Assembly (NCBI RefSeq): GCF_017874235.1
Contig: NZ_JAGGLC010000003.1
Coordinates: forward strand, 397,437-461,436
Length of the DNA: 64,000 nucleotides
Direction of reading: 5' to 3'
Source of the DNA: Halolamina salifodinae
GTDB taxonomy: Archaea > Halobacteriota > Halobacteria > Halobacteriales > Haloferacaceae
Below the pieces are notes generated by a model, which saw only the letters and a list, made by a program, of their open reading frames with translations, had not been told where the DNA came from and ran no database searches. Every line of letters begins with the position of its first letter. Position 1 is the stretch's first letter. Positions 44,066 to 52,918 of this stretch are shown piece after piece. A program made the position numbers and the translations under genes.

Positions 44066-44422
44066 ATGTCCACCGAGATGGAGGAAGCCGGCGCAACAAT
44101 CGAGAGTCGGGCCGACGAGGTCTGTCCCGTCGTCGACGCGGTCGAACAGATCGGCTCGCAGTGGCGCCTCGTCGTACTCCACGACCTGACCGAGGGGGAG
44201 AAACGCTTCAACGAACTCAAGCGGTCGACGGAGGCCAACGCTCGCACGCTCTCGCGCGTGCTGGACGACCTCCGGGAGACCGGGTTCGTCGAACGCCGCC
44301 TCGAAGAGGATGCGCCGGTGGCGACCTACTACTCGCTGACGCCGAAAGGCGAGTCGCTGGCTCCCGTCTTCGACGAGATCGAGTCGTGGGCCAACGAGTG
44401 GATGGAGAGCTGTCAGGCCTAG
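44066..44422 (+). CDS. HxlR family winged-helix regulator
   Basis: The 118-residue protein has the HxlR signature: CPVVDAVEQIGSQWRLVVLH, EGEKRFNELKRSTEANARTL, and ETGFVERRL followed by a YYSLTPKGESL wing. The N-terminal conserved Cys of the family, a redox or ligand sensor in some members, is present. The stop TAG is shared with the convergent kinase gene through a CTAG. Confidence 0.9.
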   Translation: MSTEMEEAGATIESRADEVCPVVDAVEQIGSQWRLVVLHDLTEGEKRFNELKRSTEANARTLSRVLDDLRETGFVERRLEEDAPVATYYSLTPKGESLAPVFDEIESWANEWMESCQA

Positions 44423-45375
44423 GTCCGGATCTCGACGCGCGCACCCTCCTCCCCGCCGGCGACGATCTCCCAGCCGTGGGCGTCGGCGATCCGCTCGACG
44501 ATAGCCAGCCCCGAGCCTTGGCCGTCGCCAGTGGTGTACCCCCAGGTGAACGGGTTCTCCTCGCCGAACCCCGGCCCGTCGTCGACGACGGCGAAGCCGG
44601 CGTCGGTGTCGACCACGCGGATCGTCACGCCGCCGTCCTCGGCACCGTGTTCGGCCGCGTTTCGCACCAAATTCTCCAGTAACAGCGTCAGTAGCCCGCG
44701 GTCCGCCTGCACAGTCCCACTCGCATCGACGTGGATCGACGCCGCCGGCGCGCGGACGCGGTCGACCGCCTCGGCCCCGGCGTCGGCGAGCGACACCGAC
44801 TCGGTGGTATCGACCTTGCCGGTCGCGACGGTTTCGGCCTCGTCGGCCAGTGCCTCCAGTCGATCCAGTGCCTCGCGGGCCTGCCCCATCGTCGGCCCCT
44901 CCAGCGAGTCGACCGCGAGGCGGGCGGCGTTGAGGTGGTTCCGGAGTTCGTGAGAGACCGTCCGGCCGTAGGTCGCCAGCGAGTCGTCCTCGACGGCTGG
45001 GGTAGCGTCGTCGGCGGCGGCCGCAAGCAAGCGCTGGCGGATCACTGATGCCGCGGCGTCGGCCCCCGCAGGCGCCTGTTCGACGCCCGGCGGCAGCGCG
45101 CGGCTCTTGGAGCCCACAAACACGCCCGGGAGACGGTGGCCTCGCCGGGCGGCAGCGCCGAACACGTCTGCGGGGCGGCCCGCCGCGCCGTCGACGACGA
45201 CCAGCAGGTCAAGGTCGACGGCGTCGAGCGTCGCGATAGCGTCGGGCGCGGACTCGACCAGCGTGGCGTCTATCCCGTCGCGGCCGAGCGCGTTCACGAG
45301 CGCCGTCGCTCGGTCGTCGCTTCCGACGACGAGCACGCGGCGGCCCTCGAACGGGGAGTCCTGCGCCCTGCTCAT
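44419..45375 (-). CDS. Cytosolic histidine kinase with N-terminal receiver-like domain
   Basis: The 318-residue protein starts with a short receiver-like domain (RRVLVVGSDDRATALVNALG, with Asp in LLVVVDGAAG). The phospho-acceptor box YGRTVSHELRNHLNAARLA is near residue 145 and a HATPase domain follows with ENLVRNAAEHGAEDGG, VVDDGPGFGEENPF and GQGSGLAIVERIAD. No membrane segment is seen. The receiver may be degenerate because the usual lysine is not obvious. Confidence 0.88.
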   Translation of the reverse strand: MSRAQDSPFEGRRVLVVGSDDRATALVNALGRDGIDATLVESAPDAIATLDAVDLDLLVVVDGAAGRPADVFGAAARRGHRLPGVFVGSKSRALPPGVEQAPAGADAAASVIRQRLLAAAADDATPAVEDDSLATYGRTVSHELRNHLNAARLAVDSLEGPTMGQAREALDRLEALADEAETVATGKVDTTESVSLADAGAEAVDRVRAPAASIHVDASGTVQADRGLLTLLLENLVRNAAEHGAEDGGVTIRVVDTDAGFAVVDDGPGFGEENPFTWGYTTGDGQGSGLAIVERIADAHGWEIVAGGEEGARVEIRT

Positions 45376-45499
45376 AGACGCGCTTCTTCACCAACCCTCA
45401 ATAATTGATCGCTCCGGCTACGAGATCTGATACTCGAGACGTGGCAAACCTCCGCATGGTTCCGGAAACCGTTTCACCGGAGCGCGTGAGCGTCGCCGC

Positions 45500-46111
45500 A
45501 TGGACGAGCAGCGAACGACGGTTCAGTCGGGCTACGACGCGATGGCGGACAGTTACGACGACCAGCGGACGGCGGCGCCGTCGGCGAACGAGGGGCTGGT
45601 CGCCCTGCGTGAGTCGCTGTCCGAGCAGCCGCGCGTGCTGGATCTCGGTTGTGGTGCCGCCGAGGGGCCGCTACAGTTCTTCCCTGACGAGCGGGTAGTC
45701 GGCCTCGACTTCTCGACCGAACAGCTCAGACTCGCCCGCGAGCGCACCGAGGCGGGCCTCGTCGCCGGCGAACTGACGGCGCTTCCCTTCGCCGCCGACA
45801 GCTTCGACGCCGTCACCGCGTTCTACTCCGTGATCCACCTGCCCGTCGAGACCCACAGAGACTGCTACGAGGAAGTCGCGCGCGTGCTGGCGCCGGGTGG
45901 GGAGTTCCTGTTCAGCATCGGCGACGACTGGGCCGGCGAGAACGACGACTGGCTCGATTCCGACGAGCAGATGGCCTGGTCGTTCCCGCCGATGGCGGAG
46001 ACCGAACGGCTGCTCGAGGCAGCCGGGCTCTCGGTGTTCGACCGCTACGGCGTCCGGAGCGAGATGGACGACGGCGAGTGGCCGTTCCTGCGCTGTCGAA
46101 ACACGCCGTGA
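45500..46111 (+). CDS. Class I SAM-dependent methyltransferase
   Basis: The 203-residue protein has the methyltransferase fold: YDAMADSYDDQR, SAM motif I RVLDLGCGAAEGPLQFF, acidic VVGLDFSTEQL, LPFAADSFDAVTAFYSVIHL and ARVLAPGGEFLFSIG. The substrate is unknown. It stands alone before the MBF1 gene. Confidence 0.88.
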   Translation: MDEQRTTVQSGYDAMADSYDDQRTAAPSANEGLVALRESLSEQPRVLDLGCGAAEGPLQFFPDERVVGLDFSTEQLRLARERTEAGLVAGELTALPFAADSFDAVTAFYSVIHLPVETHRDCYEEVARVLAPGGEFLFSIGDDWAGENDDWLDSDEQMAWSFPPMAETERLLEAAGLSVFDRYGVRSEMDDGEWPFLRCRNTP

Positions 46112-46174
46112 GGGCGGCGTCGACGGCCGCCCCGCCGCCGGTCCCTTTTTACTACCCGACCCGCTAGGTCGTGT

Positions 46175-46702
46175 ATGGCCCAGTGTGAGATGTGCGGCGC
46201 GGAGAAGTCCTCGCTCACGACGACGAAAGTCGAGGGTGCCGAACTCGAACTCTGTGACGACTGCAGCGATTTCGGCACCGAGGTCAAGACGGAGTCCACG
46301 TCGACCACGTCGACGAAGTACTCCACCTCCTCCTCGGACGGGTCCGGCTCGTCCTCGTCGACGGGCAGCGGCGGGAGCGGCGGCAGTAGCAGCCGCCCCC
46401 GTCGGGACATGTTCGACCAGATGGACGAGATCGCCAGCGACTACGACGAGCGCATCCGGGCCGCCCGGGAGCGCGACGGACTGAGTCGCGAGGAGCTCGC
46501 CGGGGAGCTCAACGAGAAGGCCTCGCTGATCGGCAAACTCGAGCGCGGCGACATCCTCCCCAGCGACGACGTGAAGGAGAAACTCGAGAAGCGCCTCGAG
46601 ATCTCGCTGTCGGAAGGCTCGGGCGACGACGACGCCAGTTGGGATTCGGACTCCTCGATGACCCAGACGCTCGGCGACGTCGTCGAACGCAAGAGCGAGT
46701 AA
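46175..46702 (+). CDS. Multiprotein bridging factor 1-like transcription factor
   Basis: The 175-residue protein has an N-terminal zinc ribbon ([24 protein letters not shown]), a long Ser/Thr/Gly-rich linker (about residues 45-73) and a C-terminal Cro/C1-type HTH ([34 protein letters not shown]). Archaeal MBF1 bridges TBP or the ribosome; the exact role is unsettled. The TATA-like CCTTTTTACT lies about 30 bp upstream of the ATG. Confidence 0.92.
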   Translation: MAQCEMCGAEKSSLTTTKVEGAELELCDDCSDFGTEVKTESTSTTSTKYSTSSSDGSGSSSSTGSGGSGGSSSRPRRDMFDQMDEIASDYDERIRAARERDGLSREELAGELNEKASLIGKLERGDILPSDDVKEKLEKRLEISLSEGSGDDDASWDSDSSMTQTLGDVVERKSE

Positions 46703-46766
46703 GACGAATCGCCCGGCATCGCGCCGAACCGCCTACCTATTTGCAGGTTGGGGCCCGCCTCCCGAC

Positions 46767-47411
46767 GTGTTCATCCTCGTCAACCTCAAAGCGTACGACT
46801 GCAACCCCGTCGCCGTCGCGGCCGCCGCGGCCGACGTGGCAGAGGAGACCGGCGCCCGCATCGCGGTCGCCCCCCAAGCCGCCCGCATCAGCGCCGTTGC
46901 CGCCACCGGCGTCGAGACGTGGGCCCAGCACGTCAGCCCTGTCGAGCACGGCAGCCACACCGGGAGCACCCACGCCGCCGCCGTGGAGCGTACGGGCGCC
47001 GTCGGCACGCTGCTGAACCACTCCGAGAACCGCCAGAAATTGGCCGATATCGACGCCAGCCTCAACGGGGCCGAGTCGGAGGGCCTCGAAACGGTCGTCT
47101 GTGCGAACAACCCCGACCAGATAGCCGCCGCCACGGCGCTCGACCCCGACGCGGTGGCCGTCGAACCGCCGGAACTCATCGGCGGCGACGAGTCGGTCGC
47201 GACCGCCGATCCGGACATCGTCACCGACGCCGTCGAGGCTGCCGGCAGCGTCGACGAGGGCGTCGACGTGTTCTGTGGCGCCGGCATCGCGACTGGCGAG
47301 GACGTGGCCGCGGCCCGGGATCTGGGTGCCGACGGCGTGCTGCTCGCCTCCGGTGTTGCACTCGCGGACGACCCCGAGGCAGTGCTGCGGGATCTGGTTT
47401 CGCCGCTCTGA
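46767..47411 (+). CDS. tpiA: Triosephosphate isomerase
   Basis: The archaeal-length (214 residues) enzyme starts with GTG 46767 ([17 protein letters not shown]). Catalytic His is in [13 protein letters not shown] and catalytic Glu in [10 protein letters not shown]. The phosphate loop is [11 protein letters not shown] and [12 protein letters not shown]. It interconverts dihydroxyacetone phosphate and glyceraldehyde 3-phosphate. Confidence 0.95.
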   Translation: MFILVNLKAYDCNPVAVAAAAADVAEETGARIAVAPQAARISAVAATGVETWAQHVSPVEHGSHTGSTHAAAVERTGAVGTLLNHSENRQKLADIDASLNGAESEGLETVVCANNPDQIAAATALDPDAVAVEPPELIGGDESVATADPDIVTDAVEAAGSVDEGVDVFCGAGIATGEDVAAARDLGADGVLLASGVALADDPEAVLRDLVSPL

Positions 47412-47438
47412 GCGGGGTTCAGTCGCGGTCAGCCGCGA

Positions 47439-47717
47439 TCAGTCGCGCTTCTCGATCACGTAGTGGTCGTCGCCCTGTTCGACCAGCGTGCCCCCTGCCT
47501 CCAGCGTCACCGTGTAGCCGGTCGGCGTGCGTTCGAGTTCGTGCGGTGCGCGCACCCGGACGAGGTTCCCGATGAACTGCGCGGAGGGGGGCTTCTGGGC
47601 GGCACCGCAGTCGTAGACCGTGACCAGTTCGTCGCCGGCGTCGGCCTCGTAGACCACCAGCCGCGCGTGCCGGTCGAGGTGCCAGCGCCCCTCGCCCGTC
47701 TTGGGTAGGGCCCTCAT
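47439..47717 (-). CDS. Hypothetical protein (92 aa)
   Basis: This small mostly beta protein (MRALPKTGEGRWHLDRHARL) ends in VEQGDDHYVIEKRD. Its ATG overlaps the stop of the upstream hypothetical gene (ATGA). I do not recognise a family. The pair 47714-48727 and 47439-47717 probably forms an operon. Confidence 0.75.
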   Translation of the reverse strand: MRALPKTGEGRWHLDRHARLVVYEADAGDELVTVYDCGAAQKPPSAQFIGNLVRVRAPHELERTPTGYTVTLEAGGTLVEQGDDHYVIEKRD

Positions 47718-48727
47718 TCGGCGAGCCCGGTTTCCGACTCGATGGCTTCCACGGTGTCGGTGATCGTCTCCGTGTCGGCGCTGCCGTCGAACGCTTCCGC
47801 GACGAGTGCGGGCAGCGCGTAGCGGTAGCGCCCGGCGCTGTCGTGTTCGATCACGCCGGCTTTCCGGAGCGTGCGGTTGCGCGCGTAGGCGTACTGGCGC
47901 TCGCCCGACCCCCCGGCGGCGACGTGGGCGTCGACGGGCGCGGCGTCGCCGGCCTCACGGTAGTGAGCCAGCATCTCCCGGGTCACGTCATCGAGCGCCT
48001 CGATCCCGCTGACAAACGTCTCGACGACCGCCGCCTCGTTCCGGATCTCCGCACGGCGGGCCAACAGGCTGAGGCGCTCGCCGCGGTCCGCGGTCGGGTC
48101 GGGCCGATCACCGTTGTCGCTTCCGGACTCCTCCTTTCGACCTGCACGCACGCCGTTCGCGGAACTCCTCAGCGAGCCACCGGTGAGGTTCGAGGAAGTC
48201 TGCATGGTGACGCCGAACTGCCGTTCCGTGGGTCGTTCGGCCGGCTCGTCGGTGGCAGACCCCGGTGACGTGTTCCGCGCGCCGGCATCTGCCGACCGGT
48301 TTCCCGCCGTGCGGACGGGCTTCAGTCCGGAGTCGTCGGCGGCAGTGCCGGGTTCGGTTTCGGTAGGATCGGCGTCTGCTGCGCTCGTTGGCGCTTCCGC
48401 GCTGACGCCGGCGTGGTCGCTGTTGCCTTCCACCGCGCCAGTGTCGTTCAGCGGGTCGGTCGCTGGCTCCCAGTCCTCGTGGGAGCGGGGTTCGTCGTCG
48501 CTCGCGTCGCTGTCGGCGCTTTCGGCGGCCGCTTCGGTCGGTTCAGCCTCGCCATCTGCCTCCTCCGCCGGCTCCAGATACTCCCGCTGGAGCTCGCTCT
48601 CGAGGCGCTCGATCCGGTCCTCCTTCGCGGCGAGTTCGCCCTTGAGCGCCGCGAACGTGTCGATCAGCGGGAGCGAGGCCGCGGGCGCTTCGTCCTCGCG
48701 TTCGGCGGTGTCAGTGTCGTCGGTCAT
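47714..48727 (-). CDS. Hypothetical protein with coiled coil and long disordered linker
   Basis: From ATG 48727 (337 residues) the protein begins with an acidic stretch and a short coiled coil (FAALKGELAAKEDRIERLES). It continues with about 160 residues of low-complexity Asp/Glu/Ser/Thr linker. It ends in a folded domain (ARRAEIRNEAAVVETFVSG, YAYARNRTLRKAGVIEHDSA, ALPALVAEAF). The linker contains NRSADAGARNTSPGS, which resembles the peptide of the palindromic arrays. Function unknown. Confidence 0.75.
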   Translation of the reverse strand: MTDDTDTAEREDEAPAASLPLIDTFAALKGELAAKEDRIERLESELQREYLEPAEEADGEAEPTEAAAESADSDASDDEPRSHEDWEPATDPLNDTGAVEGNSDHAGVSAEAPTSAADADPTETEPGTAADDSGLKPVRTAGNRSADAGARNTSPGSATDEPAERPTERQFGVTMQTSSNLTGGSLRSSANGVRAGRKEESGSDNGDRPDPTADRGERLSLLARRAEIRNEAAVVETFVSGIEALDDVTREMLAHYREAGDAAPVDAHVAAGGSGERQYAYARNRTLRKAGVIEHDSAGRYRYALPALVAEAFDGSADTETITDTVEAIESETGLAE

Positions 48728-48842
48728 AGTGATGGTCGCCGTCGCGCCGCCGGGTCGGCGGCCGAGGGCGCGTCGAGCGACCGAACGGTCGCTCGGGGTT
48801 GTCCTACCAGATCCACCGCGGCCACATAGGGTTTCCGACGAG

Positions 48843-50216
48843 TCACTCGAACTCGCCCAACGAGAACTGTCCGGAGCGGCTCTCCGCCGCCGTCGACTCC
48901 TCGTCGGCCGTCGGCTCGGCATCGGCAGCCGTCTCCGCATCGGCTGCCGGCTCTGCGTCGCCGCCACCGCCGTCGGCGACCGTTGCCGACTCAAACCCGT
49001 CGAGGCTCGCCTGATCGCCCGCTGCGAAGCTGAGTTTCGACACCCGGACGCCGAGCTTCCGGACCTCGCTGTCGGCGAACTCGGTCAGCAGCGAGAGCGC
49101 CACCTCCTCGACCAACTCGGGGTCGTCGACGGGCCCCGAGAGCGACTCGGCGCGCGTGTTCACGTCGTAGGGGGTGGTCACGGCCTTGATCCCGATAGTC
49201 CGGTAGAGTGCGTCCTTCGTGCGCGCGCGCTCGGCGACGGCCGCCGCGAGCGTGCGGACCTTCTCGCGCTTTTCCTCGGGGTCGGTCGTCGCCTCGGCGA
49301 ACGCGGACTCCCGGGAGAGGCTCTTGGGCCGGCCGCGGGGCGTGATCTCCCGGTCGTCGACGCCGCGCGCACGGTCGTGGAGTTCGACCCCGCGGTCGCC
49401 GAAGCGGTCCTGCAGGGTTCGCGGGTCCGCGGACGCGAGGTCGCCAGCCGTCTCGATCCCCATCTCTCGAAGGTCGCCCGCTCGAACCGGGCCGACGCCG
49501 TGGATCTCCTCGATGGGCAGCGGTGCGAGGAAGTCGGCGACCTGCCCCGGCGGCACGACTGTCAGCCCGTCGGGTTTGTCGTGATCGCTGGCGATTTTCG
49601 CGGTCGCCATGTTGGGCGCGACGCCGACGCTCGCCGGCACGCCGACCTCCCGGGCGATTCGTTCCCGGACGTGCCGGGCGAGGCCCTCCGCGAGCGTGCG
49701 CTGCTCGGCCGCGCCCGACGCGTGTGGGGGCGCGTCGACGGCCTCCCACGAGGTCCGGTCGGTCACGTCGAGGTACGCCTCGTCGACGCTCACCTCCCGC
49801 ACCGTGTCGGCGCAGTCGTGGAGAATGGCCTTGACCTCGCTCGCAACCGACTGGTAGAACTCCATATCGACCGGGCGGTAGTGGCCGCGGTCGGTGTTCC
49901 CTCCCGCCGCCCCTGCTCGGTCCGCGGCGTCTCCGCCGCCGAGATCCGGGCGCTCGACGGGCGGCAGTCGCTCGACAGCCTGCGAGATCGGCTGGGCGGA
50001 GTCGACGCCGTACTCCCGGGCCTCGTAGGAGGCCGTCGCGACGGCGCCGATGGTCTCGCCTTTCTCGTAGCCCATGCCGACCACGACCGGCTCACTGCGG
50101 AGTTCGGGCTCTCTGAGGCGCTCGCAGGAGGCGTAGAAGCAGTCCATATCGACGTGGAGCACCACTCGGTCGGGGGCGTCGTCGTCGCCGGTCCCCGGGA
50201 GGGTGCTCCCGCTCAT
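48843..50216 (-). CDS. dinB: DNA polymerase IV (Y family, translesion)
   Basis: The 457-residue polymerase has the catalytic Asp motif VVLHVDMDCFYASCERLREP and the second acidic motif VREVSVDEAYLDVTD. HhH segments appear as IEEIHGVGPVRAGDLREMG. The C-terminus carries a low-complexity Ala/Asp tail and ends QFSLGEFE, a PCNA-interacting (PIP-like) peptide. Haloarchaeal DinB proteins commonly have this arrangement. Confidence 0.93.
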   Translation of the reverse strand: MSGSTLPGTGDDDAPDRVVLHVDMDCFYASCERLREPELRSEPVVVGMGYEKGETIGAVATASYEAREYGVDSAQPISQAVERLPPVERPDLGGGDAADRAGAAGGNTDRGHYRPVDMEFYQSVASEVKAILHDCADTVREVSVDEAYLDVTDRTSWEAVDAPPHASGAAEQRTLAEGLARHVRERIAREVGVPASVGVAPNMATAKIASDHDKPDGLTVVPPGQVADFLAPLPIEEIHGVGPVRAGDLREMGIETAGDLASADPRTLQDRFGDRGVELHDRARGVDDREITPRGRPKSLSRESAFAEATTDPEEKREKVRTLAAAVAERARTKDALYRTIGIKAVTTPYDVNTRAESLSGPVDDPELVEEVALSLLTEFADSEVRKLGVRVSKLSFAAGDQASLDGFESATVADGGGGDAEPAADAETAADAEPTADEESTAAESRSGQFSLGEFE

Positions 50217-50274
50217 GTTGGTACGTCCGGGCGGGACGGAAAAGAGGGTTTCCCGAGCGGGGTGGAACTGAAAA

Positions 50275-51810
50275 TCACCACGTCAGCCGGCGCTGGAGCG
50301 CGGCGACGGCGCCGTACAGCGCCATCCCCAGGACGGCGAGGACGAACGCAGCGGCGTAAGTCAGCCGGGGGTTCGTGTCGGTCATCCCTTGGAGCAAAAG
50401 CACGCCGAGGCCGTCGCTGGTGAGGAACCACTCGGCGATCACGGTGGCGGTGAACCCCGCGACCACTGAGAGCTTACAGCCGGCGAATAGCTGCGGGAGG
50501 GCGTAGCGCGCCCGGACGGCGAGCACGCGGTGCCACGGCGCGCCGACCGAGCGGAGCACGTCGCGCTGACGCGCGGGCAGTCGCCCCGCTCCATCGGCGG
50601 CGCCGACGGCGACCGGGAAGAACGCCGCGACGGCGACCAGCAGCGCGGCCGTCGACGGGCCGACGCGGAACCAGACCAGGAAGAGCGGCACGATAGCCAC
50701 GTCCGGCACCGAGCGCGCCGCGACGAACTGGCCGCCGAGCACCCCCCGCAGTCGGGGGAGGAGACCCACGACGGCACCCAGTGCGAGTCCCACAATCGCG
50801 CCGCCGCCCCAGCCGAGTGCGAACGTCCCCAGCGTCGTCGCGCCGGCGCCGACGAACAGCCCGGCGGTGTCGACGAGTGTCCCGAGCACCCCCAGCGGCG
50901 CCGGGAGGAAGACGGACAGATCCCGGGGGAAGACCGCGCTCACGGCCTGCCACGCCAGCGCGGCCGCGCCGAACGTCGCCGCCGCGGCGAGTGCGTTCGT
51001 CGTCGGGCGGCCGGGGAGGTCGGCGGCGACGGCGCCGCCCCCCTCGGCGACGCCGCTGTCGGGGTCGTCCCAGCGTACGGCCGCCTCGGCCGCCCGGATT
51101 GCGCCGAACAGGAGGAGGCTGAGCGCGATCAGCGTGAGCACGTAGGCGAACAGCAGCGGCGTCTCGAAGCGGGCGGCCGTCGCGCGCAGGGCCGCACCGA
51201 TGCCGTGGTTGCCCACGAGATACTCCGCGAGCACGACGGTCTGGACCGCGATTGGCGCAGAGACGATCAGCCCGGAGAACACGGCCGGCAGCGCGTCCGG
51301 GAGCCGGACGTACCGGAGTCGCTGCCAGCGCGAGGCGCCGACGGTCGCAAGCACCGCCAGCCGCGCCTCGTCGACCGAGCGGAGCCCCTCGACGGTCGCG
51401 AGCACGACCGGGAAGAACGTCACGAGCACCGCGATAGCGGTCCGGGAAGCCAGCGTGGGCCCGAGCAGGAGGATCAGCAGCGGGAGGAACACGACGACGG
51501 GGACGAGCCGAACGACGACCAGCACGGGGTAGCCGACACGGCTCGCGGTCGGGGAGACGACGATGGCCACCGCCAGCGCGGCGCCGACGGCGACGCCGAG
51601 TCCCCAGCCGACCGCGACTTCCGCGGCGGTGTAGGCGACGTTCCCGGCGATGGTGTCAGCGTTCGCGGCGAACGCTTCGGCGACCGCGGCGGGGGAGGGA
51701 AACAGCAGAGCGGGGAGATCCAGCAACGCCGCGGCGCCTGTCCAGCCGGCGAGCGCGGCGACGAGCGATGCGAGGGTGAGCAGCCCTCGGTTCGTGGTCC
51801 GTCGGGTCAC
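50275..51810 (-). CDS. ABC transporter permease, tandem fusion of two SsuC/ThiX-like domains
   Basis: The 511-residue protein contains two complete permease domains (about residues 1-245 and 275-511). Each has its own EAA-type loop: EARLAVLATVGASRWQRLRY and RQRDVLRSVGAPWHRVLAVR. A short linker of about 30 residues joins them. Such importers usually use two copies of one 250-residue permease. No ATPase gene is found nearby. The preceding binding-protein gene ends 4 bp upstream. Confidence 0.88.
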   Translation of the reverse strand: MTRRTTNRGLLTLASLVAALAGWTGAAALLDLPALLFPSPAAVAEAFAANADTIAGNVAYTAAEVAVGWGLGVAVGAALAVAIVVSPTASRVGYPVLVVVRLVPVVVFLPLLILLLGPTLASRTAIAVLVTFFPVVLATVEGLRSVDEARLAVLATVGASRWQRLRYVRLPDALPAVFSGLIVSAPIAVQTVVLAEYLVGNHGIGAALRATAARFETPLLFAYVLTLIALSLLLFGAIRAAEAAVRWDDPDSGVAEGGGAVAADLPGRPTTNALAAAATFGAAALAWQAVSAVFPRDLSVFLPAPLGVLGTLVDTAGLFVGAGATTLGTFALGWGGGAIVGLALGAVVGLLPRLRGVLGGQFVAARSVPDVAIVPLFLVWFRVGPSTAALLVAVAAFFPVAVGAADGAGRLPARQRDVLRSVGAPWHRVLAVRARYALPQLFAGCKLSVVAGFTATVIAEWFLTSDGLGVLLLQGMTDTNPRLTYAAAFVLAVLGMALYGAVAALQRRLTW

Positions 51811-51814
51811 ACAC

Positions 51815-52918
51815 CTATGCGCGCCAGGAGTCCGCGTAGTCCGCCGATACCTGCGTGGCGAACGAGCCGACGAACTCGTCGTCGGTGTCCAGATACTCGT
51901 TCGACCAGGCGGCCTCGGCGTCGGCCTCGCCCGAGACGAAGTCGGCGGCCGCGAGGGTGTCCTGCACGGAGGACCACGCCGGGCCTGACTGCCAGCCCCA
52001 GCCGTGCTCCCGGACGGAGTCGGTCAGCAGGAGCTTCGAAACCGTCCCCTTGATCTTCTGAATCCCCAGTTCGCGGCCGCCCTCCAGCCGGGGTTCGGCG
52101 TCGATCATGAGGTCCATCGCGCCCTCGGGGTCGTTGGCGGCCCACGCCCAGCCGCGCGCGATGGCCCGGAGCGCGCCGCGGAGCGCATCACCGTTCTCCT
52201 CGGCGAAGCCGGGGTTGGCCGCGATCAGCCGGCCGGTGGAGTCGACGTGGTCGGAGAGCCAGAGCATCGAGGCGTCGTACCCCTCCTTCTCCATTGCGAT
52301 GCCGTCGGGGAACGCGCCGAGCGCGGCGTCGGCGTCGCCCGAAAGTATCGAGGAGGTCAGCCCGCCCCAGCCAACGTTGAGGAACTCCACCGAGTCGAGC
52401 ACGCCGGCGTCGTCGAGCAGTGCCTTCAACAGCGCGAGGTTCGACGACGCCGAGGCGGCGGCGACGGTCTTCCCCTGCAGGTCAGTCGGCTTCGAGAGCG
52501 TGCCGCCGAACTGCTCGGCGACGGTGTAGACGACGCTGTTGGGCCCCTGCTGGGCGGCCGCGTAGCTCCGCAGTGAAACGTCGCCGTTGCGCGCGCCGAG
52601 TACCGACGCCGCGCTGGTCAGACCGAGTTCGTACTTCCGGAGCCCCACCTGCTCGGCGGTCGTCGAGCCGCCGGAGCCGGACTCGATTTCGAGGGAGACG
52701 CCCTCCGCTTCGTCGAAGCCCCGCTCGGCGGCGACGAAGTTGCCGGCATGGGTCGCGTTGGCCTTCCAGTCGAGCAACAGCCGAACCGTGGTGGGTTCGG
52801 GCGTGCCGCCGACGACGTTGGTTGCCCCGTCGAGGCAGCCAGTCAGGGAGGCGCCGCCCGCCGCAGCGATGGTGCCGAGGAACGCCCGACGGCCCCGGGT
52901 CGATCGGTCGTCAGTCAT
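51815..52918 (-). CDS. NMT1/THI5-like substrate-binding lipoprotein
   Basis: ATG 52918 gives 367 residues with a Tat signal GRRAFLGTIAAAGGASLTGC ending in the lipobox. The mature part is a THI5/SsuA-type binding fold, visible as TVRLLLDWKANATHAGNFVA and YELGLTSAASVLG. Relatives carry thiamine precursors, riboflavin precursors or sulfonates. The ATG lies within the last codons of the upstream homologue, so translation is coupled. Confidence 0.88.
   Translation of the reverse strand: MTDDRSTRGRRAFLGTIAAAGGASLTGCLDGATNVVGGTPEPTTVRLLLDWKANATHAGNFVAAERGFDEAEGVSLEIESGSGGSTTAEQVGLRKYELGLTSAASVLGARNGDVSLRSYAAAQQGPNSVVYTVAEQFGGTLSKPTDLQGKTVAAASASSNLALLKALLDDAGVLDSVEFLNVGWGGLTSSILSGDADAALGAFPDGIAMEKEGYDASMLWLSDHVDSTGRLIAANPGFAEENGDALRGALRAIARGWAWAANDPEGAMDLMIDAEPRLEGGRELGIQKIKGTVSKLLLTDSVREHGWGWQSGPAWSSVQDTLAAADFVSGEADAEAAWSNEYLDTDDEFVGSFATQVSADYADSWRA

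Noticed and set aside
49880..49950. Low-complexity insertion in DinB as another palindromic element
   Set aside because: No perfect stems with 3-nt loops were found.
48114..50423. 769-codon open frame on the plus strand
   Set aside because: It lies antisense to dinB and the hypothetical gene, both well supported. The translation is Arg/Val-rich without motifs, as expected of a GC-rich shadow frame.
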